Assembly: GCA_017311185.1 (NCBI GenBank)
Contig: JAESUZ010003107.1
Location: 1,278,285-1,342,284, forward strand
Origin: Proteles cristata cristata
Taxonomy: Eukaryota; Chordata; Mammalia; Carnivora; Hyaenidae
Direction of reading: 5' to 3'
Length of the DNA stretch: 64,000 bases
A program made the translations under genes and the position numbers. Of the stretch, positions 23,839-35,053 are shown piece after piece. The notes below the pieces were generated by a model. The model did no database searches, was not told where the DNA came from, and saw nothing but the letters and a program-made list of their open reading frames with translations. Every line of letters starts with the position of its first letter. The first letter of the stretch is position 1.

Positions 23839-24483
23839 CTCTTAAAAAAAATTCCCTGGGTTACTTATACAAAATCTGTGTCCCAGCTCTATCCCAAGTC
23901 AGGAAACTCCCCAGTTGATTCTAATGTACAATTAGACTTGATACCTAACTGCTGTGCCATTGTGTTTGGTGGCTTCTAACAGCTGTCCTGCCTTATGTAG
24001 GACACAGGGGCGCAGGTGCTAGGACAAGTGATGGCTTTGAGTAAAGCAGAGAATGCGAATGATGTTGAAGAACTCTTTCTCCTTAATGCATGCTGGCTAA
24101 TTGATTTAGTGGGTGTTTACTACCGTGAACCCAACTTGCAAGAAAAGTTTGTTAAAAATAATTGACATTTACTTTTAGCCATGCATAATAGATATGGGTA
24201 ATGTTGTAAAAACTAGTATACAATTATGAATTTAGGTTTGTATTAAAAGAGGTCTTGTGAGAATACAGGTACAGTAAAATGGCTGATTAGAAGTATGCAA
24301 AAAGAATGACTGTTAGAATGTTTAATTTTTAAAGAGTCTAGGCTAGATAGTTATAGAATATATTCTGTAACCAGATACAGAGTTAACTGGTAACAACATG
24401 GAGTTTTGAGAGGGAGCAAATATAAAAATAAGTGGAAATGTGTCAGGTTCCTTGATGGGAATACCACCATAATTGCCCTGTTT

Positions 24484-24704
24484 TTTGTTTTTGTTTTTTT
24501 AAATTTATTTCTGAGAGAGGGAGAGAGAGACAGCATGAGAGGGGAGGGTCAGAGAGAGAAGGAGGTACAGAATCTGAAACAGGCTCCAGGCTCTGAGCTA
24601 GCTGTCAGCACAGAGCCCAACATGGAACTTGAACCCACAAACCGCAAGATCATGACTTGAGTTGAAGCCGAGCGTTTAATTGACTGACCCACCCAGGCGC
24701 CTCA
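24484..24704 (-). mobile_element. Felid-type tRNA-Lys SINE with target duplication
   Basis: A minus copy. The perfect 15-bp target duplication ATAATTGCCCTGTTT lies at 24469-24483 and 24706-24720. Confidence 0.95.
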
Positions 24705-25029
24705 TATAATTGCCCTGTTTAATTTATAAGTTTAGGTCATTCTCAATGAAAGTGGCAATAGAATTGAATAAAATTATTCTGATGTTTATGTGGTAGAATA
24801 TTGATGAGATAATTGATAAATAGAACAATGAAAAGAGATGCAGCCTTGTCCAATGTTTTTACATCACAAAGCAGGGATAATTAAAATATTAAGTTAAATA
24901 ATACTATAAGAATGTGGTATTAGTATTATTAAAGACTAATTTAGAAATACTACAGGAATACCATATCATTAGAAGAAAATAAAGAGCTACCCTATAAGAA
25001 TATAATGCATGACAAAATAACAAAGAAGT

Positions 25030-25403
25030 TAATTATATATTTTTTAATTTTTAATTTACGTTTAGTTAGCATATAGTGCAACAATGATTTCGGGAGTCAA
25101 TTTCTTAATGCCCTTTACCCATTTAGCCCATCCCCTCCACAATCGCTCCCATAACCCTGTTTATTCTCTGTATTTGAGTCTCTTATGTTTTGTCCCCCTC
25201 CCTGTTTTTATGTTATTTTTGCTTCCCTTCCCTTATGTTCATCTGTTTTGTATCTTAAAGTCCTCACATGAGTGAAGTCATATGCTATTTGTCTTTCTCT
25301 AATTTTGCTTAGCACAGTACCCTTTAATTCCATCCACGAAGTTGCAAATGGCAAGATTTCCTTCTTTTTGATTGCTGAGTAATACTCCATTGTATTATAC
25401 ATA
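25030..25403 (-). mobile_element. Young carnivore L1 3' end, minus strand, 5'-truncated
   Basis: T-rich start, then blocks known from felid/carnivore L1 3' UTR in reverse: 'gttagcatatagtgcaacaa', 'cttatgttcatctgttttg', 'gtgaagtcatatgctatttg' and 'ttgctgagtaatactccatt'. The last part encodes in reverse the ORF2 C-terminus (YYSAIKKKEILPFATSW). The low divergence of these blocks suggests a fairly recent insertion. Sequence just to the right (25405-25480) may be an inverted upstream piece of the same element. Confidence 0.88.
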
Positions 25404-25974
25404 TTTTTAAATAAATGATATTGAGTAAACTGGTTGTTTGGAAGTAAGATGAGATTAAAGCCATTCCCGGTGTCATATTTGTACATTTGTTAACCATTCT
25501 TGAGCAATATAATGGGACAAGTGGCTGTAAAATAAGAGGGTAACTGTTGTCTAGCAATTTAAATTTATAATGAAATATTTTGATTTATGTATCTTCTCCC
25601 ATGGCTGAAGACAGCTAGTTTTAAAATCTATAGTGATATGTCTAGAGAAAGAATACTTTAGTAATTCCTGGGTTGGTTAAAAACAATGGTGTTTTTCACT
25701 TGTAACTGTAAATTACTAATAATTTTGAATCATCAGTTATTTATTGTTGAAATTAATGTAATTTTTTTTATGCAGTAAACTTTAGTCCTATACTCTCTCA
25801 TGCCTTTATAATTGTTAGCTTCTGCTAACATTCATTATGTGTACTTTAAAAAAGTAAAGCCTTGATGTAAATGCTTGTCTACACATTCATATCAGTTTTC
25901 TTTTTCTCTCTTTCCCCTTCCTTCTTTTTGTTGTGGTCATACAAAGATTATAATCTCACTGATTTCCAAAACCT

Positions 25975-26192
25975 GTTTCCTTCTTCCCTTCCTTCCTCTC
26001 TCTTTCTCTCTTTCTTATTTATAAAAAAAATTTTATTTTCTAGAGAGAGCACAAGAGCTGGGGAGAGCGGCAGAGGGAAAGAGAGAGAATCTTCAGCAAG
26101 GCTCCATACTCTGCACGGAGACCAATGTGGGGCTCTGGACCATGCATGACCTGAGTCAGACGCTCAATTGACTGAGCTCCTCAGGCACTCAC
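25975..26192 (-). mobile_element. Older carnivore SINE, minus
   Basis: A diverged minus copy with AGAGAGAGCACAAGAGC, the B-box area near 'gtggggctctgg' and the head ACTGAGCTCCTCAGGCACTC. CAAAACCT occurs before the pyrimidine tail and directly after the head, consistent with a short target duplication. The left limit is uncertain because a TTCC/TCTC tract adjoins it. Confidence 0.8.
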
Positions 26193-26399
26193 AAAACCTT
26201 TTTGTTTTCTAATGGCTTTTCAGAGTCTTTATTTGTTCATTTATGACCATCCAACTTTGAAAATACATAGCAAAATGTGAATACAAAGAACTGTTGACAT
26301 TGTATCTCTGGTCTTTCTGACATATTATGATAGATAAGAAATATTATAGATAGATTTTTTTTAATTCAATATTTAATGGACTCTTGCTTTGTTATTCAG

Positions 26400-26552
26400 G
26401 CCGCCTACATGTTATCCAAATACCAATACTTTGTCTGCCCAGTGGAATACCGAAGTGATGTAAACTCCTTCGTTACAGAATGTGAGCCCTCAGAACTTTT
26501 CCAGCTTCAGAGTTATTCACTTCCTCCCTTTCTAAAGGCAGTGTTGAGACAG
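26400..26552 (+). CDS. CDS1: CDS1 coding exon, residues ~294-344: lumenal or cytosolic loop
   Basis: This 153-bp exon, in phase 0 at both ends, encodes AAYMLSKYQYFVCPVEYRSD, then VNSFVTECEPSELFQLQSYS and LPPFLKAVLRQ. The segment is a long polar, cysteine-containing loop found in animal CDS proteins but not in bacterial CdsA. The acceptor is TTATTCAG|GCC and the donor AGACAG|GTAAGA. The match to mammalian CDS1 is very close as far as I can recall. Confidence 0.96.
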
Positions 26553-27987
26553 GTAAGATAAACATAGTTAAGGATCCTGCATCCCAAAGTTTAAGGTTCA
26601 TTTAAAAATAGGACTAAACTTTTATAAGAAATCAATTTTTACATAATTTTTAATTCTATGATACAGAAGTGGTATCACTGTCTACTTAGCATCAATAATG
26701 TTTTCTATCCCCCTGTGAGTTCCCTTTCTCGAACATAAAATGAATATTACTGTCACAAACCAGTTGTCTGTTAGGAATTTACTTGATAGTTTGAATGATT
26801 ACCGATGGTAATTTATCTTGTATTTGTTTTGAAAACATTTTTCAGTATTTCTTAGATTTCTACAAATCAAACGGGTTACTGTGAGCTTCACTTTTAACTG
26901 GTATGAATTGACTCAATTTAAAGCATAATTAAAATTCAACAGCTTAAAGATCCTTTGACTTTTAGGGGACCTGTACTAGTACAGAAAGCTGCTGCTTCCC
27001 AAGAAATCAATTTCCCTTCAAAAAGCACACTGTAGCCATCTGAAGGCAATGCTGATGTCTCTCACTGAAAGATGTTGACATGCTGTCTGGTAGAACCCTG
27101 ATGATCTGTGCCATCAGGACTGGCGGTTGGTTGGTTGAAGTGGGAATCAAACAGTTGGGTGTATACTGTATGTGTGTGTGTATCTGAAATATTTTTAACT
27201 AAAATCCATAATTTGTGAGGAGCAGGTTAACCAACAAATTATTTCTCTCCTTGACTGCACAATGCATGGATCCCAAGAATGGTTTTCAATGTCCAAGCCA
27301 TCTGTTATCTGCTGTAAAACTTTTAGACACTGCCTGTCTTTGCTTAGGGGCAAGGCCTTTCCTTTGAGAACAGGTCCAGAGATTGGTGTTCTGAAGGATC
27401 TTTCTTAAACCACACATATTTATGTGCTGTCTACAACTTGTAGTATCAGTTTATTTAAAGTGGAGCAAGAACCAAGCATTTACAAAATAATTAGACTGCA
27501 GAATTTTTCTCAATTTTTGCTATCTCCTCCCTGAATCTTTTATAACTGTCTTGCTGATTCTCAGTTTGGTGGTCTTTTTGAAAGCAACTTTATGACAAAG
27601 ACCAAATTTCAAATTAAAATATATAATTAAAAAGTTCTACTGGTAGGAAACAAATTCAGAAATCAACTCAACTAATTCTTATTAAGCCTACAGCTCATGT
27701 GTTGTAGAAGTTTCTAGATGAACTAGAGTACCCTATCAACTGCAAGATTTTAGTGTGCCATGTGCCGCCAATATGCTTATAGACGGAATGGAGAGTGCTG
27801 GCTAAGTAGAGGATGGTAATGAGAGCTTCCAATGTATTTTTCTTCCATGATCCTGAAAGTTTGTGAAGTTATCGAAAATGTGGCAAATGGTTTGACTTAA
27901 TATTTATAGCATGGTTCTTAGTTTAGGTGGCATGCTCAAATACAATTTTAATGCAGTTAAACCCTTTCCTCCTTTTTTTCTCTTTAG
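26553..27987 (+). other. CDS1: CDS1 intron, no repeat recognised
   Basis: A phase-0 intron of 1.4 kb. I see no SINE, L1 or coding exon, only a short TG run near 27172. Confidence 0.75.
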
Positions 27988-28107
27988 GAAACAGTGAGCT
28001 TGTATCCTTTCCAGATACACAGCATTGCTCTTTCAACATTTGCATCATTGATTGGCCCTTTTGGAGGCTTCTTTGCCAGTGGATTCAAAAGAGCTTTCAA
28101 AATCAAG
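27988..28107 (+). CDS. CDS1: CDS1 coding exon, residues ~345-384: first half of the CDS signature
   Basis: This 120-bp exon encodes [20 protein letters not shown], then [20 protein letters not shown]. The end [10 protein letters not shown] is the start of the cytidylyltransferase signature S-x-x-K-R-x4-K-D, which continues in the next exon. The GPFGGFF stretch is a glycine-rich membrane segment. The acceptor is CTCTTTAG|GAA and the donor ATCAAG|GTGCGT. Confidence 0.96.
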
Positions 28108-28209
28108 GTGCGTGTTTAGAATCTTTGTTACATTAATGCTTCCTGGCTGATTTCGGTGTGTGTATTCTACCTCGTTAAATTTTGGTCAGGCCATGTTAAT
28201 ACATTGTAT

Positions 28210-28427
28210 TTAAAAACATTTTTTTTAGTTTATTTATTTTGAGAGGAGAGCAAGCACAAACAGGGAAAGGGCAGAGAGAGAGAGGAGAAGAGAAAGAGAA
28301 TCCAGAGCAGGCCCTGCACTGTCAGCATGGAGCCTCACGTGGGGTTTAAAATTACAAACTGTGAGATCATGACCTGAGCCAAAACCAAGAGTTGGATGCT
28401 TACCCTACTGAACCACCCAGGTGCCCC
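28210..28427 (-). mobile_element. Felid-type tRNA-Lys SINE
   Basis: A minus copy ending AACCACCCAGGTGCCCC. ATGTTAATACATT before it and ATGTTAGTACATT after it are the target duplications, differing at one base. Confidence 0.92.
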
Positions 28428-28649
28428 ATGTTAGTACATTTTAAAGTGTCATGTCCACCTCATTTATAAAATGGCATGTGTCACTTAATATTGGGACTTC
28501 AAGTGCTCATCCAAGAATCCAGCTATGAATTATTTAAGGCTTAGTGTTTTGCTATAGTCTCCCATAAAGACACAAGTGGGAGAGCGTTTGCATATAACCA
28601 TTCATTCTACTAGCTGTGGGCTCAGTAAACTCTTTCTATAAAGGGAGAA

Positions 28650-28825
28650 AGCATACATTTATTAATCATATTGCAGCTATTCCACTCTGAACTCAGCCAC
28701 TGTAGTGCAAAAGCCCTGTGGGAAATATGTCAATAAATGGGCATGACTGGGTTTTATAAGACTTTATTTATAAAAACAGGCAGAAGGCTAGACTTGACCT
28801 ATCGGACATAGTTTACTGATCCCTG
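28650..28825 (+). mobile_element. Fragment of an old DNA transposon (hAT-type TIR), family uncertain
   Basis: The blocks 'cattgcagctattcc', 'caataaatgggcatgac', 'ataagactttatttataaa', 'acaggcagaaggctaga' and the end ATAGTTTACTGATCCCTG resemble a common mammalian repeat whose terminal inverted repeat reads AGTTTGCCGACCCCTG. The left terminus is missing. Confidence 0.5.
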
Positions 28826-28904
28826 TTCCAGATATGTAAAGTTATCCCTATATTTTGTATAATTTAGGTTCTCATAAAGTGACATATATTTGCCCAGTTA
28901 TCTC

Positions 28905-29420
28905 AGCTGTCCTCACATGCCTTCGCTAAGATTGGACGTTGTGCCATTAGGACACAGACAGTGGCTGCTGAAGGTGGGATGAACAGGACAGGCCTCTCTG
29001 GAGGAGGCAGCATTGAACAGGGGTCTGACAAAAGGAGGAGGAAGAATCCTGTAGAGAAATCGAAGGAAGACCGTTCCGGCAAGTGCAAAGGAGAGGAGCT
29101 TAGACTGAAAGGGAGCAAGAACAGTGTGGCTGTTTTAGAAAGTAGGCAAACCGACTGCAGAAGTTGATGAAGCCAAGATCCCACAGGGCCCCAAAAGCCA
29201 GGGAAATAAAAAAAAAAACTAACTCAGCACTTGCAGTGGGGAAGATACTATGTTAGGTGGAAAGTAGTATAAGATGTTGTCTCTGTACTCAAGATGCTCA
29301 CTGCCTGCTGGGGGAGATAGCACAGGTCCACAGTGAACCGCAGCAACAGCCGTGCATGAAGGGTGTCCTGTAAAGGCTGCAAACAGCAGAGTGGAGTTGA
29401 GTTAATATGGCCCTCATGTG
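28905..29420 (+). repeat. Ancient interspersed repeat, family uncertain
   Basis: It contains 'ggcctctctggaggaggcag', 'attgaacaggggtctgac' and 'ggcaagtgcaaaggagagg', then 'gctcactgcctgctgggg'. These are typical of the same old repeat type as at 6.1-6.75 kb. An open frame of 68 codons at 28961-29167 has no other support. Confidence 0.4.
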
Positions 29421-30275
29421 CGTTGGTTAGTAGGGAAGAGAAGAAAGGAGATGTGTCGGCAAAAAGTACCCTAAGAATTTTTCAATAGTTGTTTTAAATA
29501 GAGAAAAATTACATTTAGAATGATATTTTCTTTAGCAGTCTCTAATTCAGGGTTTCTTGTTGAACGATGGTATTATTTTGCATGTCTGAAATGAAGGTGT
29601 AATAACTGCTGCGTTTAGATGTTTTTAGGTTGCCTGGGTAAACTAGAAGGGCAGTCCATCATTTCCATATCCTCAGCACTCAGACATGTGTCTGTACAGA
29701 GTCCATTGGCGAGATGTACTCACTGTCCCCTCAGTTTGGCCATTTAATAGACTAATGTGTCCCACATGATCTATTTTGATTTTATTTTTACCCTAAAACT
29801 TAAAAAGAAAAGAATACGTATCACAATAGCAAAATATTTATTTCAGAGTAAAAACTATTAGACTAAACCTGAGTTAGAACCAGGTGTAAATCTGTCAACA
29901 CTAAAATAGCTCCTCAAATAACTTCTGATTAAACAGAAAACAAGACTAGAACAATATTAGATTAACACTAGGTGATAGCGCTTTTGATTTAGAAAAAGCC
30001 TTATTAACTAAAAAAAGCTAGTGCTAGATTTAATTAATATTTAATTAATGTTACTTGTATGTTGCTGGTCAATTCGGTAATCATTCTAACATGGGTACAT
30101 ATTTGAAAGATGTGATTTTAATTTGTTAGACATGTTGTAGTAAGTTTGTATTTAGTGAAAAAATCCTGTAGTAAAGTATTTTTCTGAGAGCCCCTGGTTC
30201 CAAAGAGACATTTCCAAGTAGGAGTTCTATAGCGGGTGATCTTCTGGAAATTTACTCATATGTTTGTTTCTGAAG

Positions 30276-30379
30276 GATTTTGCAAACACCATTCCTGGAC
30301 ATGGCGGAATAATGGACAGATTTGATTGTCAGTATTTGATGGCAACTTTTGTGCATGTGTACATCACAAGTTTTATAAG
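30276..30379 (+). CDS. CDS1: CDS1 coding exon, residues ~385-419: catalytic HGGIMDRFD
   Basis: This 104-bp exon encodes [20 protein letters not shown], then [31 protein letters not shown] completes the PROSITE-type phosphatidate cytidylyltransferase signature. Its aspartates (D385, D398 and D401 in the assumed numbering) lie in the metal and substrate site, by family knowledge. All signature residues are present, so the enzyme should be functional. The last two bases start Arg419. The acceptor is TTTCTGAAG|GAT and the donor ATAAG|GTACTT. Confidence 0.97.
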
Positions 30380-30754
30380 GTACTTTTTGATTTTAAACTA
30401 TTAGATGATTTGAGTTCTCATTTCCATAGACATTAGTTTGAATGAGGTGTTTTTTTTGTTTTTTTGTTTCTGTCAGTGGTAATATGTACTTATTGAAAGG
30501 GAATGATGACTCATGGAGCCGTCATGTCCTATAGCCTGGAGAAGTATGGTTAAATTATAATTATTTTATATATATTTGAACAACTTGAACAATAGTGGAA
30601 GTCATGGTCTTTAATAGGACCAAGGTAAGATCTAGTTAATGTGGTTAATACGGGGTTGAATTATTAGACAATTTAATTTCTCATTCTCTGTGGTACAATG
30701 ATAGTGAATACTAATTAAAAAAGAGGAGGATATAATAATTCACCCAGTCCCCCA

Positions 30755-30960
30755 TTTATTGTTTGCATGTCTCTGATGTGTTCGGGAGTGTTCTAGGATG
30801 TATCACAAAGAGAACGAAATGAAGCTCCTGCCCTCAGAGCTTATATTCTTACTGGAGAGTTGGAGGGAGAAGGTGCAGAAGTGAAAAATAAATAAGCATA
30901 GCTTTTTTAGGTGGTTGTAAGTGTGATGGACTAAAACCGAGCAGGACAGGAATTATGGTT
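30755..30960 (+). repeat. Ancient interspersed repeat fragment, family uncertain
   Basis: 'gctcctgccctcagagctta' followed by 'tattcttactggagagttgg' and 'aaaataaataagcat' is the familiar mid-part of the same old repeat type as at 6.1 and 49.0 kb. Confidence 0.45.
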
Positions 30961-31005
30961 GTATGGGGGGTGGAGAGGTAGGTGAGTGGGAGGGCGTTGC
31001 CATTT

Positions 31006-31223
31006 TTTTTTTTTTTTTATGTTTTATTTATTTCTAGGAGAGAGAGAGACAGCGTGAGCAGGGGAGGGTCAGAGAGAGAGGGAGTGACAGACTCCGAAAC
31101 AGGCTCCAGGCTCTGAACTGGCAGTCAGCACAGAGCCCGACGCGGGGCTCGAACCCACGAACCATGGGATCATGACCTAAGCAAAAGTCGGACGCTTAAC
31201 CGACTAAGCCACCCAGGCACCCC
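31006..31223 (-). mobile_element. Young felid SINE, CTAGGAG subtype
   Basis: A long T-run, then TTATTTCTAGGAGAGAG, 'ggcagtcagcacagagcccg', GACCTAAGCAAAAGTCGG and CCGACTAAGCCACCCAGG. Target duplications AGGGCGTTGCCATTT (30991-31005) and AGGGCATTGCCATTT (31224-31238) differ at one base. It is very similar to the copy at 31478. Confidence 0.96.
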
Positions 31224-31477
31224 AGGGCATTGCCATTTTATGAATGGTGGCTTATTCTTGTTGTTAAACCTTAAGGTTTTGGATCTGCCCTAAAATGACA
31301 GCAAACCACAGATTGATTTTATTTTCCATGGTCTCTACTAAGTACCTGACCACAGAACACATGTATTTCCTTCACAGAGTATGTGGAATGAAACTCCTAT
31401 TTGTAGATCCATAGATAAATATTTTAAATATATACCCAGAGCAGTGTAGGAGTTTTTGTTAATTTTTCTTTTTCTTT

Positions 31478-31696
31478 TTTTTTTTTTAAATGTTTTATTT
31501 ATTTCTAGGAGAGAGTGAGAGAGACAGCGTGAGCAGGGGAGGGTCAGAGAGAGAGGGAGTCACAGACTGAAACAGGCTCCAGGCTCTGAGCTGGCAGTCA
31601 GCACAGAGCCCGACGCGGGGCTCGAACCCACGAACCGCGAGATCATGACCTAAGTGAAAGTCGGACGCTTAACCGACTAAGCCACCCAGGTGCCCC
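31478..31696 (-). mobile_element. Young felid SINE, CTAGGAG subtype
   Basis: A minus copy with GACCTAAGTGAAAGTCGG, CCGACTAAGCCACCCAGG and CGACGCGGGGCTCGAACC. Duplications AATTTTTCTTTTTCTTT and AATTTTTATTTTTCTTT flank it and differ at one base. Confidence 0.95.
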
Positions 31697-31925
31697 AATT
31701 TTTATTTTTCTTTAGCAGTCTTGTTAGGCATTTATTACATTGATTTCAAAGAATCAAATTCTGGCTTTGTTAACTTCCTATTTCATTGATGTCCAGTCAC
31801 ATCTTTACTTCTTCATCTTTCTTTAGATGCAGTTTGCTGTTGCTTTTTGAACTTCAGGAGATAAAAAAACTTATTGATATTCAGTCTTCTTGCCTAACAT
31901 ATTCATCTAAGACTGTAAATTCCCT

Positions 31926-32135
31926 TTTTTTTTTTAATGTTTTTATTTATTTCTGAGAGAGAGAGACAGAGTGAACAGGGGAGGGTCAGAGAGAGAGGGA
32001 GACACAGAATCCAAAACAGGCTCCAGGCTCTGAGCTGGCAGCACAGGGCCCGACATGGGACTTGAACCCACAAACCGTGAGATCATGACCTGAGCTGAAG
32101 TCGAATGCTTAACTGACTGAACCACCCAGGCACCC
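31926..32135 (-). mobile_element. Felid-type tRNA-Lys SINE with target duplication
   Basis: A minus copy. The perfect 13-bp duplication CTGTAAATTCCCT lies at 31913-31925 and 32136-32148; the first base is shared with the head. Confidence 0.95.
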
Positions 32136-34307
32136 CTGTAAATTCCCTCTTAAGTACTGCCTTATTCTCATATTACATGCTGTATTTGTATTTTCATCAT
32201 CAGTTACAAATAGTTCCTAATTTCCAGTATGATAATCTCCTTTGACATGTGGATTATTTAGAAAGGTATTGATTACTTTCCATACAAATGGAGAGTTCCT
32301 CATTCTCCTTCCTTTATTGACTTTTGCCTTAATCCCACTATGGTCAGGAAACATACTCTTTATTATTTCAGCTCGTAATATTTGTAGGGGCCTGTTTTAG
32401 GCCGCAGCATACCGCCTGTCTGGGGGTGTGCTCATGTGCACCTGGAACAGGTATGCTTTCTGCAGTGTGGGGACCAGGGTTGTACTTGCCAGTTAGGTGA
32501 AGTTTAGCTACATCTTCTGTACTGATTTTTTGGGTTTGTTTTTTCCATTTCTTCATTCTATGAGGAAGAGAACTTTGTCAGACTCTCCTGCCGTGGTTGT
32601 AAATTTACCTATTCCTGTCCTGCCAGTTTTTGCTTTATGTATTTTGAGGTTGTCTTGAGTATATACGCACTTAGGGCTGTCCTATGTCCCCATTGAATCG
32701 CTCCTAAGGTCATTATATAACATCCCTCTAGATATACTACTTGCTTGAAGCCTATTTTGTTGGATCCTAGAAGAGCTGTGTCAGCCTTCATTTGGTTAGT
32801 GTTTATATAGGGTTTCTTTGTCTAGCCTTTCATTTTTAGCATTCCTTTATCCTTGTATTTAAAGTGTGCTTCTCTTCTAACAAGCATATAGCTTGATTTG
32901 TTTTTTTATAACCAAGATGACAACCTTTGTGTTTTTAATTGGAAGATTTAATCCATTGATAGGATTTCTTTACTAATGTCTTTGAGTATTAGCAATTAAT
33001 GCTCAAATCCTTAGAACTGTATTTTCAGATGGTAGCAGGTTTTAGGGCATTAACGCTAACTTTCTTTTTTAACCTGCTATTCTCTCAGTAGAGAAGAGTC
33101 ATGCTGAGCCATGCTGTCTACTATTTGAAAGCAAATATTTAGACTATTAGAAATACAGGGTGAGTGCCAGGATGCATCTAGCTGGGAGCACCTGCTGACA
33201 TAATTTTGCATTTAGCTGAACTTGCTAGAATATACCCTTCCTTTTCTCTGTGGGTCCTTACTCTGGGTTTGTTAGGAAGTTGCTGAATCTTTTGAAGAGA
33301 TGTAAGACAAGCTGTGCCCTGACTTGAGCGGACAGTGGCTGTGAGAGACATATGGCCACACTTTTGGCAAACGAGTAGAGCCACGTGCATGAAGGTAACC
33401 CATGGGATGGCTGATCTGAGCCATCATGCAGTTTTTTTAATCAAGGATTTTTGTTGTGTTCTCCCTGCATAGCAGACATTTCTTTGTTGCTGGTTTTCTG
33501 TTTCCTATAATTCCATTTGAACTGACAGTCCTCACTGTAAATCATAAATTTAGTTACCTGTGTAAATGTATTTCTAAGTATTCAGTGCCATTCCCCATGT
33601 ATCATTTATGTCTTGCTTTTTCCCATTGGATTTTACTAATCTCTCTTTACAAAAAGGAAACCATACTCTGCTTTTCTGATTCAAATGGACTGTAGAAATT
33701 GCAAAGAACAATACATATATATTAAACCTGAATTAGGTTCATCCCAAATTGGACAAAATGGCATTTGAGAAGATCCCACAGGTGTAAACAGGTTGAGTTC
33801 TAGTGTCCAGGGGGTGGGAAGTTACAATCCCCTGGCTGCAAAAGTGTCACATCAGGGAAAGGGTAGGAGTCCTGTTTAGGACCTTTTCCAACTGAGAGTG
33901 CAACACTGAAGGGTGGGAAGAGACGGGCTGGAGTGGGGGTGCTGGGGAACCTATCCAAAGGTTGCTGAGGTTGCTGCTTGAGAAGAGGGCCTGTGCTGCC
34001 CTGAGATGACCCCAGAAGAAAAGGGTGAAGGCATCGTGGGCTGCCTTGGTGTTGCTCCAGTTCCAGCCAGGCTCATTTCCTCACCACTGGGATTACTGGA
34101 GGTGAGGGGGGAAGGCTGTCTGCCTCCTCCTTTCAACTAGAGAAGACCTACTTTTGTTTCCTGTGTTGGGGTTCACCTAAGACTTTCTTTGGACAAAGGC
34201 TGTGGCATCTACTGCAGATCCTGGGTCAGCACCTTTGTGCTCTGTCTCTTGAGCATTCACAATTCTGCCAGGGGTGTTTCTTGAAGTTTCTTTAAAGCTG
34301 AAAATTT

Positions 34308-34512
34308 TTTAAAATTTATTAATGTTTGTTTATTTGAGAGAAAGACTATGTGACTGGGGGAGGGGCAGAGAGGGAGACACAGAATCTGAAGCAGGCTCTA
34401 GGCTCCTAGCTGTCAGCACAGAGCCCCATGTGGGGCTCGAACTCATGAACCATGAGATCGTGACCTGAGCTGAAGTCCAACCCTTAGCCAGTTGAGGCAC
34501 CCAGGTGCCCCT
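34308..34512 (-). mobile_element. Felid-type tRNA-Lys SINE
   Basis: A minus copy ending GGCACCCAGGTGCCCC. Likely imperfect duplications are AAAGCTGAAAAT and GAAGCTAAAAAT. Confidence 0.92.
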
Positions 34513-34923
34513 GAAGCTAAAAATGTAAAGTATGTTTTCACATCCTCTTTTGGCTTATCGTCATCCACCAGGAATTTTGATAGTTTTTGTGTCTTGCCCA
34601 GTCTCACAACTTGCTAGCTGTCCTCACCTTTCAATCAAGTTGCTCTTTTGAGAAGTGTTGTAGAATTTCGATTTGCATCCACTAAACTGCCTAGTGTCGT
34701 TGCATTCTTCCCAAATCTAGACTGTATGCCTCTCAGTGCAGAATGTTTCTGGGTTTGTTTTTTTCCCTCCCTGTGACACTAACTTTGGGCACGACAGTGA
34801 GCTTGGTCAAGTAAAGATTGTCACTCTGCACTTAAGTGCATGATTTATTTTCAGTCGGGGGTATATGCTTCCTTGGGCTCTCTTAAAATAGCCTGAACTC
34901 GGTCTTCTCCACTTTGTCCTCAG

Positions 34924-35053
34924 GGGTCCAAATCCCAGCAAAGTGTTACAGCAGCTGTTGGTGCTTCAGCCGGAACAGCAGTTAAATATTTACAAGACCC
35001 TCAAGACTCATCTCATTGAGAAAGGAATCCTGCAGCCCACCTTGAAGGTATAG
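34924..35053 (+). CDS. CDS1: CDS1 last coding exon with stop, residues ~419-461
   Basis: The coding part completes Arg419 and encodes GPNPSKVLQQLLVLQPEQQL, then NIYKTLKTHLIEKGILQPTLKV and TAG at 35051-35053. The acceptor is TTTGTCCTCAG|GGGT. The tail ILQPTLKV identifies CDS1; CDS2, as I recall it, ends in an acidic tail after a different helix. This cytosolic C-terminal helix follows the last membrane segment. No frameshift or early stop is seen. Confidence 0.97.

Larger units (their letters stand above)
23296..23954 (+). mobile_element. MER5A-like hAT DNA transposon, interrupted
   Basis: The left end reads CAGTAGTTCTCATCATGGCT, then AGAATTACCTGGGGAG. After an insertion of about 500 bp the element resumes with 'attccctgggttacttatac', 'ctccccagttgattctaat' and the decayed right terminal repeat ending near CTAACTGCTG. 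The inverted-repeat structure (CAGTGGTTCTCA type) and the palindromic ACCTGGGGAG and CTCCCCAG blocks fit MER5A. SINEs and microsatellites inserted later. Confidence 0.8.
23150..26399 (+). other. CDS1: CDS1 intron, rich in repeats
   Basis: A phase-0 intron of 3.25 kb. It holds a MER5A-like fossil split by two SINEs and two tetranucleotide arrays, a third SINE at 24484, a carnivore L1 tail at 25.03 kb and an older SINE near 26 kb. The parts 23960-24470, 24725-25025 and 25490-25960 show nothing I can name. Confidence 0.85.
28108..30275 (+). other. CDS1: CDS1 intron
   Basis: A phase-0 intron of 2.2 kb. It holds a SINE, a hAT-like fragment and an ancient repeat at 28.9-29.4 kb. The part 29420-30270 shows nothing I can name. 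Confidence 0.8.
31445..32990 (-). mobile_element. Decayed L1 ORF2 fragment, minus strand
   Basis: Read in reverse, 32609-32791 encodes a recognisable endonuclease stretch (ALLGSNKIGFKQ, GCYIMTLGAIQ). Other phrases ('caaagaatcaaattctggc', 'catgtggattatttagaaa', 'cactatggtcaggaaacata') are reversed L1 ORF2. SINEs at 31478 and 31926 are inserted in it. Limits are approximate and the element is inactive. Confidence 0.8.
30380..34923 (+). other. CDS1: CDS1 last intron, 4.5 kb
   Basis: A phase-2 intron. It holds four SINEs and a decayed L1. The stretch 33000-34300 contains no repeat or exon I can name. Confidence 0.8.
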
